The translations under genes and the position numbers were made by a program. The notes under the pieces are model-generated. The model was given only the letters and a program-made list of their open reading frames with translations. It searched no databases and was not told the DNA's origin. 30,390 bases of DNA from an uncultured Eubacteriales bacterium. GTDB lineage: Bacteria > Bacillota > Clostridia > Christensenellales > UBA1242. Positions 8,001 to 15,239 of the stretch are shown one piece after another (within the stretch, counting starts at the first letter, position 1; the number at the start of each line of letters is the position of its first letter). The stretch is taken from positions 1 to 30,390 of the forward strand of contig CADBOH010000050.1 of assembly GCA_902796285.1 (NCBI GenBank). Direction: 5' to 3'.

Positions 8001-11000
8001 AGGCCTCTCTCAATGATTTTCCTGATGTTAACTCTCTTTGTGCATCTTCTTTTGTGCTATCTTCTGTAATAGATTTTACAGCAAAACCATACATTTTCAA
8101 ATCTTCAATATTGTTTTCTGTGGTTTTGTGATCTTTTGCGATTTCAACAATTTTATTTGCATCTCGTTCTATTTCAGCTGATTTTTTAATAAATATCTCA
8201 TACACATCAGCACGATCTTGCTCTGGGATATCACCAAGAACCTCAAATACTTTTTCTTGTGTAAGCTCATCAAGAGCAAGGTGTTTAAGTATGGTTACGC
8301 CATATCTTTCAACAACTCTTTTTCTTTTTTCTGAATCAAGCCCTTTGTAGCCTAGTATTCTGCCGATTTGGTCGTTTGTTCTGTTGCCAAGTGCAGCTTT
8401 TTGTTTGTTATAGAGATCATTTTCCTCATTTTGTGCTTGATTTAACGCAACAATTTTGCTTACAAAATCATCAAGGTTTTCACCATTTGCTTTGTTAAAT
8501 AATTCTCTTATCGCTTCCTGATTTGCGCTAGCATCAAAATGGGTAAACATAAAGTCATTAATAAGTTGATCTCTATTTTCAGCATTGGCTGGATTGTTTA
8601 TTTCATATATGGCTTTAACCATATCTTCTCTTTCAGCAAGGCCATTTAGTGACAAAAGGTGATCATGCCTACTTTGTAATGGCAAACCTGCAAGTTGAAG
8701 AAGATCGGTGCCTTTTCCAGATTCAAAAGCGCTTACTATGCTTTGTCTTGTATTGGCATCTGCGTCAGTAAATCTCGTTGTAATAAAATCATTTATTTGT
8801 CGTGTACGCTCGTCAGGGTCTTCGATTTGGTTTATTTGATCAAATGAATTAAGAAGGTCTTCTCTTGCTTTAAAGTCTCCTTCTTGAACAAATGAAATTC
8901 CATTTTGATCATAAGCTTCCATAAATCCCTTTGCAACAGGATTTCCGCCTTCAATTTCTGGGATTGATGAAACTCTTTCAACTTCAGTAGCAGCTTCCTT
9001 GCTGTTTGCAATCAAACTTTCAAGAGTATCTTCATCTTCAAGGAATTCTTTTGCCTGATGGTCATCGTATTCTGCAAGTTTTCTCTTTGCAGCTTGATAT
9101 GGACTAAATTTAAATTGTTCAGCTGTTAGGCTTAATACTGTTCCGCCAAGGAATAAACTTCCCCCCAAAACAAGCATGATAGGCCCAATACCTGGGATAA
9201 GACTTGCAATTGCCATAAGTACACCAATAATTGCAAATGATGAAGCAAATGCTTCAACGGCTTTTTTGTGATCCTTTGGCTCAGCAGGTGGATCTTTATC
9301 TTCACTTCCGCCTTTTTCTTTTTGAGGTTCATCACCAGGTTTTTGTGGTTCATCGCCTCCAGGTGGAGGTGGTGGAGGAGGGGGATCAATAGTTTTTTCA
9401 GGTTCGTCTTGCAATGGTATGGCAATTTCTTTAGGGGCAGATTCTTGTCCGTTAATTATCAGCTCTGATCGATTACCAATCATTTCGGTAATATTTTCGT
9501 TTGCCTTTTTTCTTTTTTCAAACTCTTTTCTAGATATAGTTATAAAGTTACCATCTGTGTCTATGGCATCAACGTAGTCATAATTATAAGTTTGATTTTT
9601 TTCTGCGAATAATTTATCAAAATTTCTTTTGTCAGGAGGGTAGACGTTATATTGTCTGCCACCAAGGATTAAGCTTGTTTTTTCACCACTTGTTGTGCCT
9701 AATTGTTGATATAAATCATTGTTTAGCTTTGCTAGCACTTCCTCTGATAAAAGTTTTACAGCGTTTTCATTGGTGAACCTAATTGCTTCTCCAGGAATTA
9801 GGCTTTCTGTAATAGGGAAGTTATGGTATGTGGAATTTGCTGATTGCAAAACAAGACAAATCTTTCCGTCTTTACTAACAAACGAATAACTACGGCACAT
9901 TTTAAAACTAGCTCCGCTATAGATATAAAGTTCGTTTTTAGGATTTTTAACCAGATAGAAAGGCCTGTTTCCGCCACCCAAATCCATATGTACAATGGTA
10001 AAACCTTTTCCAAATGTATAAACCTTATTTTTTTCAAGAGTATCACCAAAACTTTTAAAAAGATATAGCGGGATTGTGTTTGGTGCGCTAAAAAAGCCAA
10101 AACCACGATCTTCGACACTTAACATTTTTTCCAAAGTGCGAATGTTGATTTGTGCGTTCACACAACTTTCGCCGTTTTCCTTTGCGTCATAAGAGTATTC
10201 AGATTTTTCCCCATTTTTATTAATAGCTAATTTTATCCCAGCTGCATTGATATCGAATTTGAATTCAGTTGTTTCACTAATTTTTATTTGGGCAGAAAAT
10301 TCATCTTCACCATTGTTTATAGTTACTAGAGGTTTTTCTCTTCTATTCTGTGTCTCTTTTTTAATTTTAAGTTTTATAATTCCATTTTCTTTAACAAAAT
10401 CTGGATTGTTAAATAGTGAGTTTCCTGCTTTATCGATAAAAGCGCTAGGCAATTTTATTTCAACCCAATAGTCATTTGCATTTTCATGAAGTGATAAAAT
10501 ATCTCTTTGTGCACCGCTAACAGGAGCAGTGAAATTCATAAGAGTGGTCGTTGCACTTCCTTCGTGATCTTTTATGAGTGAAATAATTTGTCTACGATTG
10601 TCATCATTTCCAATTTTTATATTTAATTGAGATTCAGTGCCGGCTATTGAAGTATAGTCAATGGTATTTGCGCGATTAAGTTCTTCTTCAGACAATTGTA
10701 TCAGGCTAGCCTTTTTGTCAGTATCATTTCCGCCTTCACCTGAGATTACTTCTTCGGTGTAATTTTCTTCCTCTTCATTTTCTGAGTTCGAAGATCTATA
10801 AATAAACATTTCATTTATTTCATGTCTAGATAGTGCAGCGCCATTTTCGGCTTGGACAATGCTTGCACCTTTTATGACATGATTACCCTCGCCATTTTTA
10901 TAATATTCTTTTTGAATTTGCTGTACTAGGGCAGAGGTGTTGTCACCATTTTGTAATTTTATTTTTAAATTTTTGCATCCACAAAAAGCCCCAGTGCCTA

Positions 11001-11781
11001 AAACTTTGACGCTAGCAGGAATTATGATTTCAGTCAAATTGCTACAATTGTTAAAAGCAGCCTCACCAATTGAAGTAATCCCGTCTGGGAGGGTAATGCT
11101 AGTTAGTTTAGAGCAATTGTCAAATGCACCTTTACCTATTTTTGTTACACCTTTTGGTATTATAACAGATTCAAGATTTGTACAACCTGCAAAAACTCCC
11201 TCTCCAATCTTTGTTATATCATCCGTCAATACTACATTGCTAGCTGCTGTTGACTTGTTGCCTATTGTCTTGATTTGACCTTTTAAAGTTTCATTTACAA
11301 TGCCAACTAATACACCATCTTCTATTTTTAAAGAGATAGGTTTAAATTCTTCTTCATTTTCTTCTCCATCTTTTGGTTCTTCGGCTTCCTCATCCTTAAT
11401 AGCTTTTGGGATCAAAGCTGTTACCTTATCACCATATTCAGCTACTAGACTATTAGCAAGTTTTGTGATGTGAGCGTCAGAAGATGCAAAACGAATCACC
11501 AAATTTTCGCATCCATCAAAGGCGCCAGAAACAACGACGACCATTGTTGATGGCAAGGTGATTGATTTTAATTTTGGACAATTTTTAAAAGCGTCATCAA
11601 GGATTGTTGTCACGCCCTCTGGCACAACAACAGATTCAAGATTTGGACATTCAGCAAAAGCTTCACGTGCAATCTGCGTAACTCCTTCGGGAATTACTAC
11701 ATTTTGAACAAATTTTTTAAAGTTTGGATTTTTAAATCCAACAACACTACTTGATTCAATTTTAAAGATATCTTCTGCCAT
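5068..11781 (-). CDS. Giant BspA-type LRR protein with membrane hairpin and long helical C-terminus
   Basis: A 2237-residue protein of unknown function. The start is the ATG at 11781, because AGGAGG sits 4 nt before it; an ATG 21 nt upstream would place this Shine-Dalgarno inside the gene. Two clusters of ~23-residue BspA-type leucine-rich repeats (about 27-103 and 180-277; pattern IPxGVTxIGxxAFxxCxxL) are separated by an acidic linker. A region of mixed sequence reaches ~790, then a run of eight prolines (~797) and a charged spacer. At ~845-884 a Gly-rich hydrophobic stretch (IPGIGPIMLVLGG) could form a membrane hairpin. The remaining ~1350 residues are charged, mostly helical and partly coiled coil, including a 78-residue tandem repeat (~970-1125), and end in an acidic tail. 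No signal peptide or cell-wall anchor is visible, which is unusual for this LRR type. A consensus promoter precedes it and a strong hairpin follows. Confidence 0.9.
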   Translation of the reverse strand: MAEDIFKIESSSVVGFKNPNFKKFVQNVVIPEGVTQIAREAFAECPNLESVVVPEGVTTILDDAFKNCPKLKSITLPSTMVVVVSGAFDGCENLVIRFASSDAHITKLANSLVAEYGDKVTALIPKAIKDEEAEEPKDGEENEEEFKPISLKIEDGVLVGIVNETLKGQIKTIGNKSTAASNVVLTDDITKIGEGVFAGCTNLESVIIPKGVTKIGKGAFDNCSKLTSITLPDGITSIGEAAFNNCSNLTEIIIPASVKVLGTGAFCGCKNLKIKLQNGDNTSALVQQIQKEYYKNGEGNHVIKGASIVQAENGAALSRHEINEMFIYRSSNSENEEEENYTEEVISGEGGNDTDKKASLIQLSEEELNRANTIDYTSIAGTESQLNIKIGNDDNRRQIISLIKDHEGSATTTLMNFTAPVSGAQRDILSLHENANDYWVEIKLPSAFIDKAGNSLFNNPDFVKENGIIKLKIKKETQNRREKPLVTINNGEDEFSAQIKISETTEFKFDINAAGIKLAINKNGEKSEYSYDAKENGESCVNAQINIRTLEKMLSVEDRGFGFFSAPNTIPLYLFKSFGDTLEKNKVYTFGKGFTIVHMDLGGGNRPFYLVKNPKNELYIYSGASFKMCRSYSFVSKDGKICLVLQSANSTYHNFPITESLIPGEAIRFTNENAVKLLSEEVLAKLNNDLYQQLGTTSGEKTSLILGGRQYNVYPPDKRNFDKLFAEKNQTYNYDYVDAIDTDGNFITISRKEFEKRKKANENITEMIGNRSELIINGQESAPKEIAIPLQDEPEKTIDPPPPPPPPGGDEPQKPGDEPQKEKGGSEDKDPPAEPKDHKKAVEAFASSFAIIGVLMAIASLIPGIGPIMLVLGGSLFLGGTVLSLTAEQFKFSPYQAAKRKLAEYDDHQAKEFLEDEDTLESLIANSKEAATEVERVSSIPEIEGGNPVAKGFMEAYDQNGISFVQEGDFKAREDLLNSFDQINQIEDPDERTRQINDFITTRFTDADANTRQSIVSAFESGKGTDLLQLAGLPLQSRHDHLLSLNGLAEREDMVKAIYEINNPANAENRDQLINDFMFTHFDASANQEAIRELFNKANGENLDDFVSKIVALNQAQNEENDLYNKQKAALGNRTNDQIGRILGYKGLDSEKRKRVVERYGVTILKHLALDELTQEKVFEVLGDIPEQDRADVYEIFIKKSAEIERDANKIVEIAKDHKTTENNIEDLKMYGFAVKSITEDSTKEDAQRELTSGKSLREASTDFNMQYTAAALADTRAAEVADWLINENYFSSEVESHTKIEEALGNATSEMITHSQNGLIQTFERIESMADSLNINKNIGETQYNLYQGEPGQTLQPDMDDPTYYSTDLAYYELIKNEATERIKQIDEEVKTASDEQKVSLNAEKTQLAEVIKACAHVNESWYRFSTKESKQLIKTTFNVIKSELGLELKEFKSKGEKYYEEYNEAYKKLKNSFSKEEKEYLAIMSVSASIKKSALDAEEETVNSNPSYDEDQKMQRMHEINDERQVYIKILAFVNLVNGNNKQTTNINFAIRSAAFKKHCENLGIALSEDELKKTAQTLTQACLVKSCQETLISNFSEERQQKIMANLGESLRAEDFAATLRDAIGSDRVDTNQPTFDEIAKRFNLDNAKEIDGKTVEQRFEGAFGDHTKHLNDLNQARTDNKLKPLEAVNGGNFVRTQYEYYLEHDKQEQDTQYNDIFDYLVKKFGIDRYKLIEEMAKLKSKDPTLTNDKILENLCKKFNIKINQAEIEKLDKKIYEKLYAAESDPKITLTADEQERVQLVINDSILKEFELTFKKFESLVVNNKFDELLTLCNDHNFKTLLDDMAKNFKKYYSLGNLQRDFMKVEDIVRLLESAEFMGASDEQKQKMFANLTKTINPIERGQRVFDTLRAGVDDEMDLNIKKLTQSEKDEQITMQINEVRVIDVKLSIIASLEEMLKDESISEMDLRAVIKELQSGSATALLSKHPELAPIVELAQDTLTDMFESYVVTDDLKEYLGSLKKQTKKERAQKAKKLDQNTVTAIESLKVTEEQYSLLSTTYNAVLGLKEINYTDEQIDEVFKFIINGEFDKLPEKLNGLKARLQNNAKFIKDIFKGKENSSQIKSVFKKSVEKTGEKWVEQRDALDKATENARKAKSGADMAKDEEKAKKKARTSNSFVAKVLENIKGIRHIVGVELSRDEARKEHEANVATTEQEYTVETDKETEITEDKENEE

Positions 11782-11785
11782 AATT

Positions 11786-11791
11786 CCTCCT
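11786..11791 (-). promoter_or_regulatory. Shine-Dalgarno that fixes the start of the giant LRR gene
   Basis: AGGAGG on the minus strand, 4 nt before the ATG at 11781. Its position inside the longer reading frame that begins at 11802 argues against that upstream ATG. Confidence 0.85.
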
Positions 11792-11796
11792 GCTAA

Positions 11797-11816
11797 ACAC
11801 ATGCATGCGCGCGTAT
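11797..11816. other. 20-bp alternating purine-pyrimidine tract (Z-DNA-prone)
   Basis: From ACAC at 11797 through ATGCATGCGCGCGTAT every step alternates purine and pyrimidine, with a GCGCGC core. It lies in the short untranslated leader of the giant gene, between its promoter and Shine-Dalgarno, in otherwise AT-rich DNA. Confidence 0.6.
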
Positions 11817-11834
11817 TTAGATATAATCAAGAAT

Positions 11835-11863
11835 ATAATATCACTAAACAATATAATTGTCAA
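11835..11863 (-). promoter_or_regulatory. Sigma-A promoter of the giant LRR gene
   Basis: On the minus strand: TTGACA (11858-11863), a 17-nt spacer, then TATTAT (11835-11840), with a TG one base upstream of the -10 (extended -10). The predicted start of transcription is near 11828, giving a leader of about 47 nt. Confidence 0.8.
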
Positions 11864-11910
11864 GGGTTTGGCAAATTTAATTGATGATGATGGCGGTTGA
11901 TTTTGTCTTT

Positions 11911-11936
11911 CGGCAAGAATATTTATGATATTGCCG
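11911..11936. repeat. Inverted repeat between the divergent giant-gene and secA promoters
   Basis: CGGCAA (11911-11916) and TTGCCG (11931-11936) form a dyad with a 14-nt centre. It lies upstream of both divergent promoters in the 236-bp gap 11782-12017. It could be an operator or be incidental; nothing else here identifies a regulator. Confidence 0.3.
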
Positions 11937-11955
11937 TTCAATGTTCCAAAATTCT

Positions 11956-11988
11956 TTGACTTTTCCTAAAAAATCGTTAAAATATAAT
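11956..11988 (+). promoter_or_regulatory. Likely secA promoter
   Basis: TTGACT (11956-11961), a 16-nt spacer and TAAAAT (11978-11983). An overlapping perfect TATAAT (11983-11988) would need a 21-nt spacer from the same -35. Transcription would start about 20-25 nt before the secA ATG. Confidence 0.55.
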
Positions 11989-12017
11989 TTGACGGATTTT
12001 TTTATTAAGGAGAAAAA

Positions 12018-14744
12018 ATGGGACTTTTTGGTAATCAAAATAAATCACAAGTTAAAAAATTGAAAAAAATTGCAGATAAAGTTATTGCTCTGGAAGAAAA
12101 GTATAAGGGATATACCAATGAGCAATTACAAGCTTGCACTGAAGAATTTAAAAACAGAATTAAAACAGGCCAGTCGCTTAACGATCTTTTGCCTGAAGCT
12201 TTTGCAGTAGTTAGAGAAGCATCTGCGCGTGTGCTTAATATGAGACATTTCTATGTTCAAATCATTGGCGGTATCGCACTTCATCAAGGTAGAATAGCCG
12301 AGATGGCAACAGGTGAAGGTAAAACACTGGTGGCGACACTTCCTGCATATCTTAATGCGCTTGCTGGAAAAGGTGTTCATGTTGTAACAGTCAACGAGTA
12401 TCTTGCCAAGCGTGACGCACAATGGATGGGAAAGGTTTACAAATTTCTCGGCCTAACGGTTGGGGTTTCTTTGCAAGGACAAAATGAGCAAGAGAAGAAG
12501 GCTGCTTATAATGCGGACATAACCTATACAACGAATAATGAATTAGGCTTTGACTATCTTCGTGACAATATGGCAAGAAATAAAAATGAAAGATGCCAAA
12601 GAGGGCTTAATTTTGCAATTGTCGATGAAGTTGATAGTATTTTAATCGATGAAGCAAGAACTCCACTTATCATAAGCGGTAGGGGTGGCAAATCTTCTGA
12701 AGGTTACGAAATTGCACAAAGATTTGTTAAAACCCTTAAAAAAGACACAGATGTTGAAATTGATATAAAAACAAAACAAATCAGCATGACTGAAACAGGT
12801 ATCGCAAAAGCAGAGGCCTTTTACAAGATTGAAAACTTGTCAGATTTGCAAAATATCGAAATAAACCACTATATCAACAATGCGTTACGCGCCAACTTTA
12901 TCATGCATGTTGATGAAAACTATATCGTTAAAGATGGCGAAGTAATCATTGTAGATGAATTTACAGGCCGTTTATCACCAGGGAGAAGATTTTCTTCAGG
13001 GCTTCACCAAGCAATCGAAGCTAAAGAAGGGGTTGATATTAAGGATGAAAACCAGACACTTGCCACAATCACATTCCAAAACTTCTTTAGACTTTACACA
13101 AAACTCTCAGGTATGACAGGTACTGCCAAAACTGAAGAGGGTGAATTTAGAACAATTTACTCACTCGACGTTGTTACAATCCCATCAAACCTTCCAAAAA
13201 AGAGAATTGATTACCCAGACATCATGTATGTTACTGAAGGTGGTAAGATTAAGGCGATCATTGAGCAGATAAAAGAGTGTCAACAAAGAGGACAACCTGT
13301 GCTTGTTGGTACAATCAACATTGATAAATCAGAACTTATTTCAAAGGCGCTTAAAAATGAAGGTATAAAACACCAAGTATTGAACGCTAAAAACAATGAA
13401 AAAGAAAGTGAAATTGTTGCTCAGGCGGGCAGAAAAGGCACCGTAACAATTGCCACAAACATGGCAGGAAGAGGTACCGATATTCTTCTTGGTGGAAACC
13501 CAGAATTTATGGCGACAAAAGCAATGAGAGATAAAGAATATTCAGAAGAAGAAATCTCTTATGCAACTGCATTTAACTATGTAGAAGATGAAAAATTAAA
13601 CAATGCTCGTGAGGTTTATAGAAAACTTTACGAAGATTATAAAAAAATAACTGATGCCGAGAAGGAAGAGGTTAAAGCGCTTGGCGGGTTGCAAATTATC
13701 GGCACTGAAAGACACGAGTCAAGACGTATTGATAACCAGCTTCGTGGACGTGCTGGCCGTCAGGGTGACCCAGGGGCAAGTATATTCTTCTTATCACTTG
13801 ATGATGATCTATTTAGAAGATTTGCAACCGATAGACTTCGTAGAATTTTTGCTTTCTTTAGAATTGATGATTCAACACCAATTCAAATGAAATCTATTGC
13901 GAGACAAATAGAACTTTCACAAAAGAAAATTGAACTTCAAAACTTTGGTACAAGAAAGTCAGTTTTGCAGTTTGATGATGTTATGAATAAGCAAAGGGAA
14001 ATCATCTATGAAGAAAGAAATAAAGTGCTTGATGGTGAGCCTGTTCATGATCAAATTATGAGGATGTTCCCTGACGTTGTTGCAAAGGCAGTTTTAAATG
14101 TTATAAATGATGATAAACCATACTTTGAATGGGATCTTGAAAAGCTTAATAAGGAGCTTGAAAATGGGATTTTTGAAAAGGATTCAAACACAATCAACGA
14201 GGAATTTGTCGAAGACTGTGATTGCAATGAATTGATTGAAAAAATTCTTGACTTAATCTATAAAAAATATAATGAAAGAGTGCAAGAGGTAAACGCTATA
14301 GGCCTTAATTTTGAAGACATAGAGCGTAATGTTCTTTTGAGAATGGTTGATATAAATTGGATGGCACAAATTGAAGATATGCAGATCATGAAAGATGAGA
14401 TTATTGCAAGACAATTTGGCCAACAAGACCCAGTTCTTGCATACAAAAAGGAAGGCTTTGAAATGTTTGATATGATGATCGATAAGATCAAAGAAAACAC
14501 ATGTAAAGTTCTTTTAAATGCAAGAATAACACAAGAGCCTGTTCAGCCCGAGCCAAAACCTGTTAAAATTGTATTTACCGGCAAAGAATTGACGCCAGAA
14601 GAAAAGGCGGCACAAAAAGAAAAGCACACACTTCATGTGCAAAAAACCGTTGTAAATGATGGACCAAAGGTTGGTAGAAATGATCTTTGTCCATGTGGTA
14701 GTGGCAAAAAATATAAAAATTGCTGCGGAATTAACGAAGAATAA
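12018..14744 (+). CDS. secA: Preprotein translocase ATPase SecA
   Basis: Motor ATPase that drives secretory proteins through the SecYEG channel at the membrane. The 908 residues are complete. Walker A is GEGKT (~98-102), and the DEAD-like region reads DEVDSILIDEARTPL (~202-216). SGMTGTAKTEEGEF, NMAGRGTDILLGGNPEF and GRAGRQGDPG mark the second motor half. The C-terminus has a linker and a zinc-binding SEC-C tail CPCGSGKKYKNCC (~891-903), the site for SecB or ribosome contacts in relatives. The start is supported by AAGGAG 5 nt before the ATG. It is transcribed divergently from the giant LRR gene and lies near secE and the giant secreted protein at 17789-26311. Confidence 0.98.
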   Translation: MGLFGNQNKSQVKKLKKIADKVIALEEKYKGYTNEQLQACTEEFKNRIKTGQSLNDLLPEAFAVVREASARVLNMRHFYVQIIGGIALHQGRIAEMATGEGKTLVATLPAYLNALAGKGVHVVTVNEYLAKRDAQWMGKVYKFLGLTVGVSLQGQNEQEKKAAYNADITYTTNNELGFDYLRDNMARNKNERCQRGLNFAIVDEVDSILIDEARTPLIISGRGGKSSEGYEIAQRFVKTLKKDTDVEIDIKTKQISMTETGIAKAEAFYKIENLSDLQNIEINHYINNALRANFIMHVDENYIVKDGEVIIVDEFTGRLSPGRRFSSGLHQAIEAKEGVDIKDENQTLATITFQNFFRLYTKLSGMTGTAKTEEGEFRTIYSLDVVTIPSNLPKKRIDYPDIMYVTEGGKIKAIIEQIKECQQRGQPVLVGTINIDKSELISKALKNEGIKHQVLNAKNNEKESEIVAQAGRKGTVTIATNMAGRGTDILLGGNPEFMATKAMRDKEYSEEEISYATAFNYVEDEKLNNAREVYRKLYEDYKKITDAEKEEVKALGGLQIIGTERHESRRIDNQLRGRAGRQGDPGASIFFLSLDDDLFRRFATDRLRRIFAFFRIDDSTPIQMKSIARQIELSQKKIELQNFGTRKSVLQFDDVMNKQREIIYEERNKVLDGEPVHDQIMRMFPDVVAKAVLNVINDDKPYFEWDLEKLNKELENGIFEKDSNTINEEFVEDCDCNELIEKILDLIYKKYNERVQEVNAIGLNFEDIERNVLLRMVDINWMAQIEDMQIMKDEIIARQFGQQDPVLAYKKEGFEMFDMMIDKIKENTCKVLLNARITQEPVQPEPKPVKIVFTGKELTPEEKAAQKEKHTLHVQKTVVNDGPKVGRNDLCPCGSGKKYKNCCGINEE

Positions 14745-14746
14745 AC

Positions 14747-14823
14747 AAAAAAAAGATGTTTTTCATAAGAAAAGTATAAAATTTGAAAAAATTTAACTAA
14801 TCGTTTTGAAAAACATTTTTTTT
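14747..14823. repeat. Long imperfect inverted repeat after secA, overlapping the next promoter
   Basis: AAAAAAAA-G-ATGTTTTTCA (14747-14765) is matched by its complement TGAAAAACATTTTTTTT (14807-14823), with one extra base and a 41-nt centre. The right arm ends in eight T, so it could act as a large-loop terminator for secA. It also contains the -35 box of the following gene. Confidence 0.45.
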
Positions 14824-14833
14824 GTGCTATTAT
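14806..14833 (+). promoter_or_regulatory. Promoter of the HicB-like gene
   Basis: TTGAAA (14806-14811), a 16-nt spacer and TATTAT (14828-14833) with an extended TG. Transcription would begin near 14840, which leaves the ATG at 14838 outside the message and favours the ATG at 14856. Confidence 0.6.
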
Positions 14834-14855
14834 CAAGATGAGGAGCTTGTATTAC

Positions 14856-15116
14856 ATGAAAAGATTTGCTTATCCTGCAGTGTTTATAAAAGACAGAGAG
14901 ATGGATGTTTATCGTGTTTTCTTCCCAGATTTAGGGCTTACCACTGATGGCGACTTTATGGAAGAGGCTTTTTTGTTTGCAAAGTCTGCATTAAAAGAGT
15001 ATTTTCAATATGTTGAAAAATTCGATTTGGATTACAATTTGCCAAGCGATTTTGAGCTTGTCAAAAAAACATGCAAGCCTGATGAGACCGTAATGATTAT
15101 CGACGCTCAGATTTAA
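14856..15116 (+). CDS. Small HicB-like (RNase H-fold) protein, no HicA partner
   Basis: An 86-residue protein. The N-terminal half matches HicB-type antitoxins: YPAVF at the start, then YRVFFPDLGLTTDGD and a helix EEAFLFAKSALKEYF. This is the usual strand-strand-helix order of the family. HicB normally pairs with the mRNA-cutting toxin HicA and represses the operon, but no HicA-like gene lies on either side and no obvious DNA-binding domain follows. AGGAG at 14841-14845, 10 nt before the ATG, supports this start over the one at 14838. It may be a solitary HicB-fold protein with another role; the family call is by pattern only. Confidence 0.65.
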   Translation: MKRFAYPAVFIKDREMDVYRVFFPDLGLTTDGDFMEEAFLFAKSALKEYFQYVEKFDLDYNLPSDFELVKKTCKPDETVMIIDAQI

Positions 15117-15159
15117 CAAGCAAATTCTACAAATATTTATAAAAATATTGAATAAATTG

Positions 15160-15188
15160 TTGACAATAAAATAAAACTGTGATATTAT
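15160..15188 (+). promoter_or_regulatory. Strong sigma-A promoter of rpmG-secE-nusG
   Basis: TTGACA (15160-15165), a 17-nt spacer, TG at the extended position and TATTAT (15183-15188). Transcription should start near 15195. It closely resembles the promoter of the giant LRR gene: both have TTGACAAT at one end and GTGATATTATAT at the other. Confidence 0.85.
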
Positions 15189-15192
15189 ATGG

Positions 15193-15231
15193 CTAACACT
15201 TCGAAACGGGGTGTTAGTTTTTTGTTAGGAG
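15193..15231 (+). promoter_or_regulatory. Leader hairpin with T run, able to pair alternatively with the rpmG Shine-Dalgarno
   Basis: CTAACAC (15193-15199) pairs with GTGTTAG (15211-15217), followed by six T (15218-15223), like an intrinsic terminator at the very start of the message. The same CTAAC can instead pair with GTTAG at 15224-15228, which enters the AGGAG of rpmG (15227-15231). The hairpin begins at or just before the predicted transcription start, so the first two bases may not be in the RNA. Confidence 0.5.
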
Positions 15232-15239
15232 ATAAAAAA

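Noticed and set aside
10937..11278. Plus-strand 113-codon open frame with repeated wording
   Set aside because: It is antisense to the LRR repeats; its repetition is a mirror of them, and it has no ribosome binding site or family resemblance.
11782..11802. ATG at 11802 as start of the giant LRR gene (adds MCLAGGI)
   Set aside because: The AGGAGG that should serve the gene lies inside these codons, 4 nt before the next ATG at 11781, and no Shine-Dalgarno precedes 11802.
15189..15239. Upstream in-frame ATG extending L33 by 17 residues
   Set aside because: It overlaps the -10 box and would not be in the transcript; AGGAG serves the ATG at 15240.
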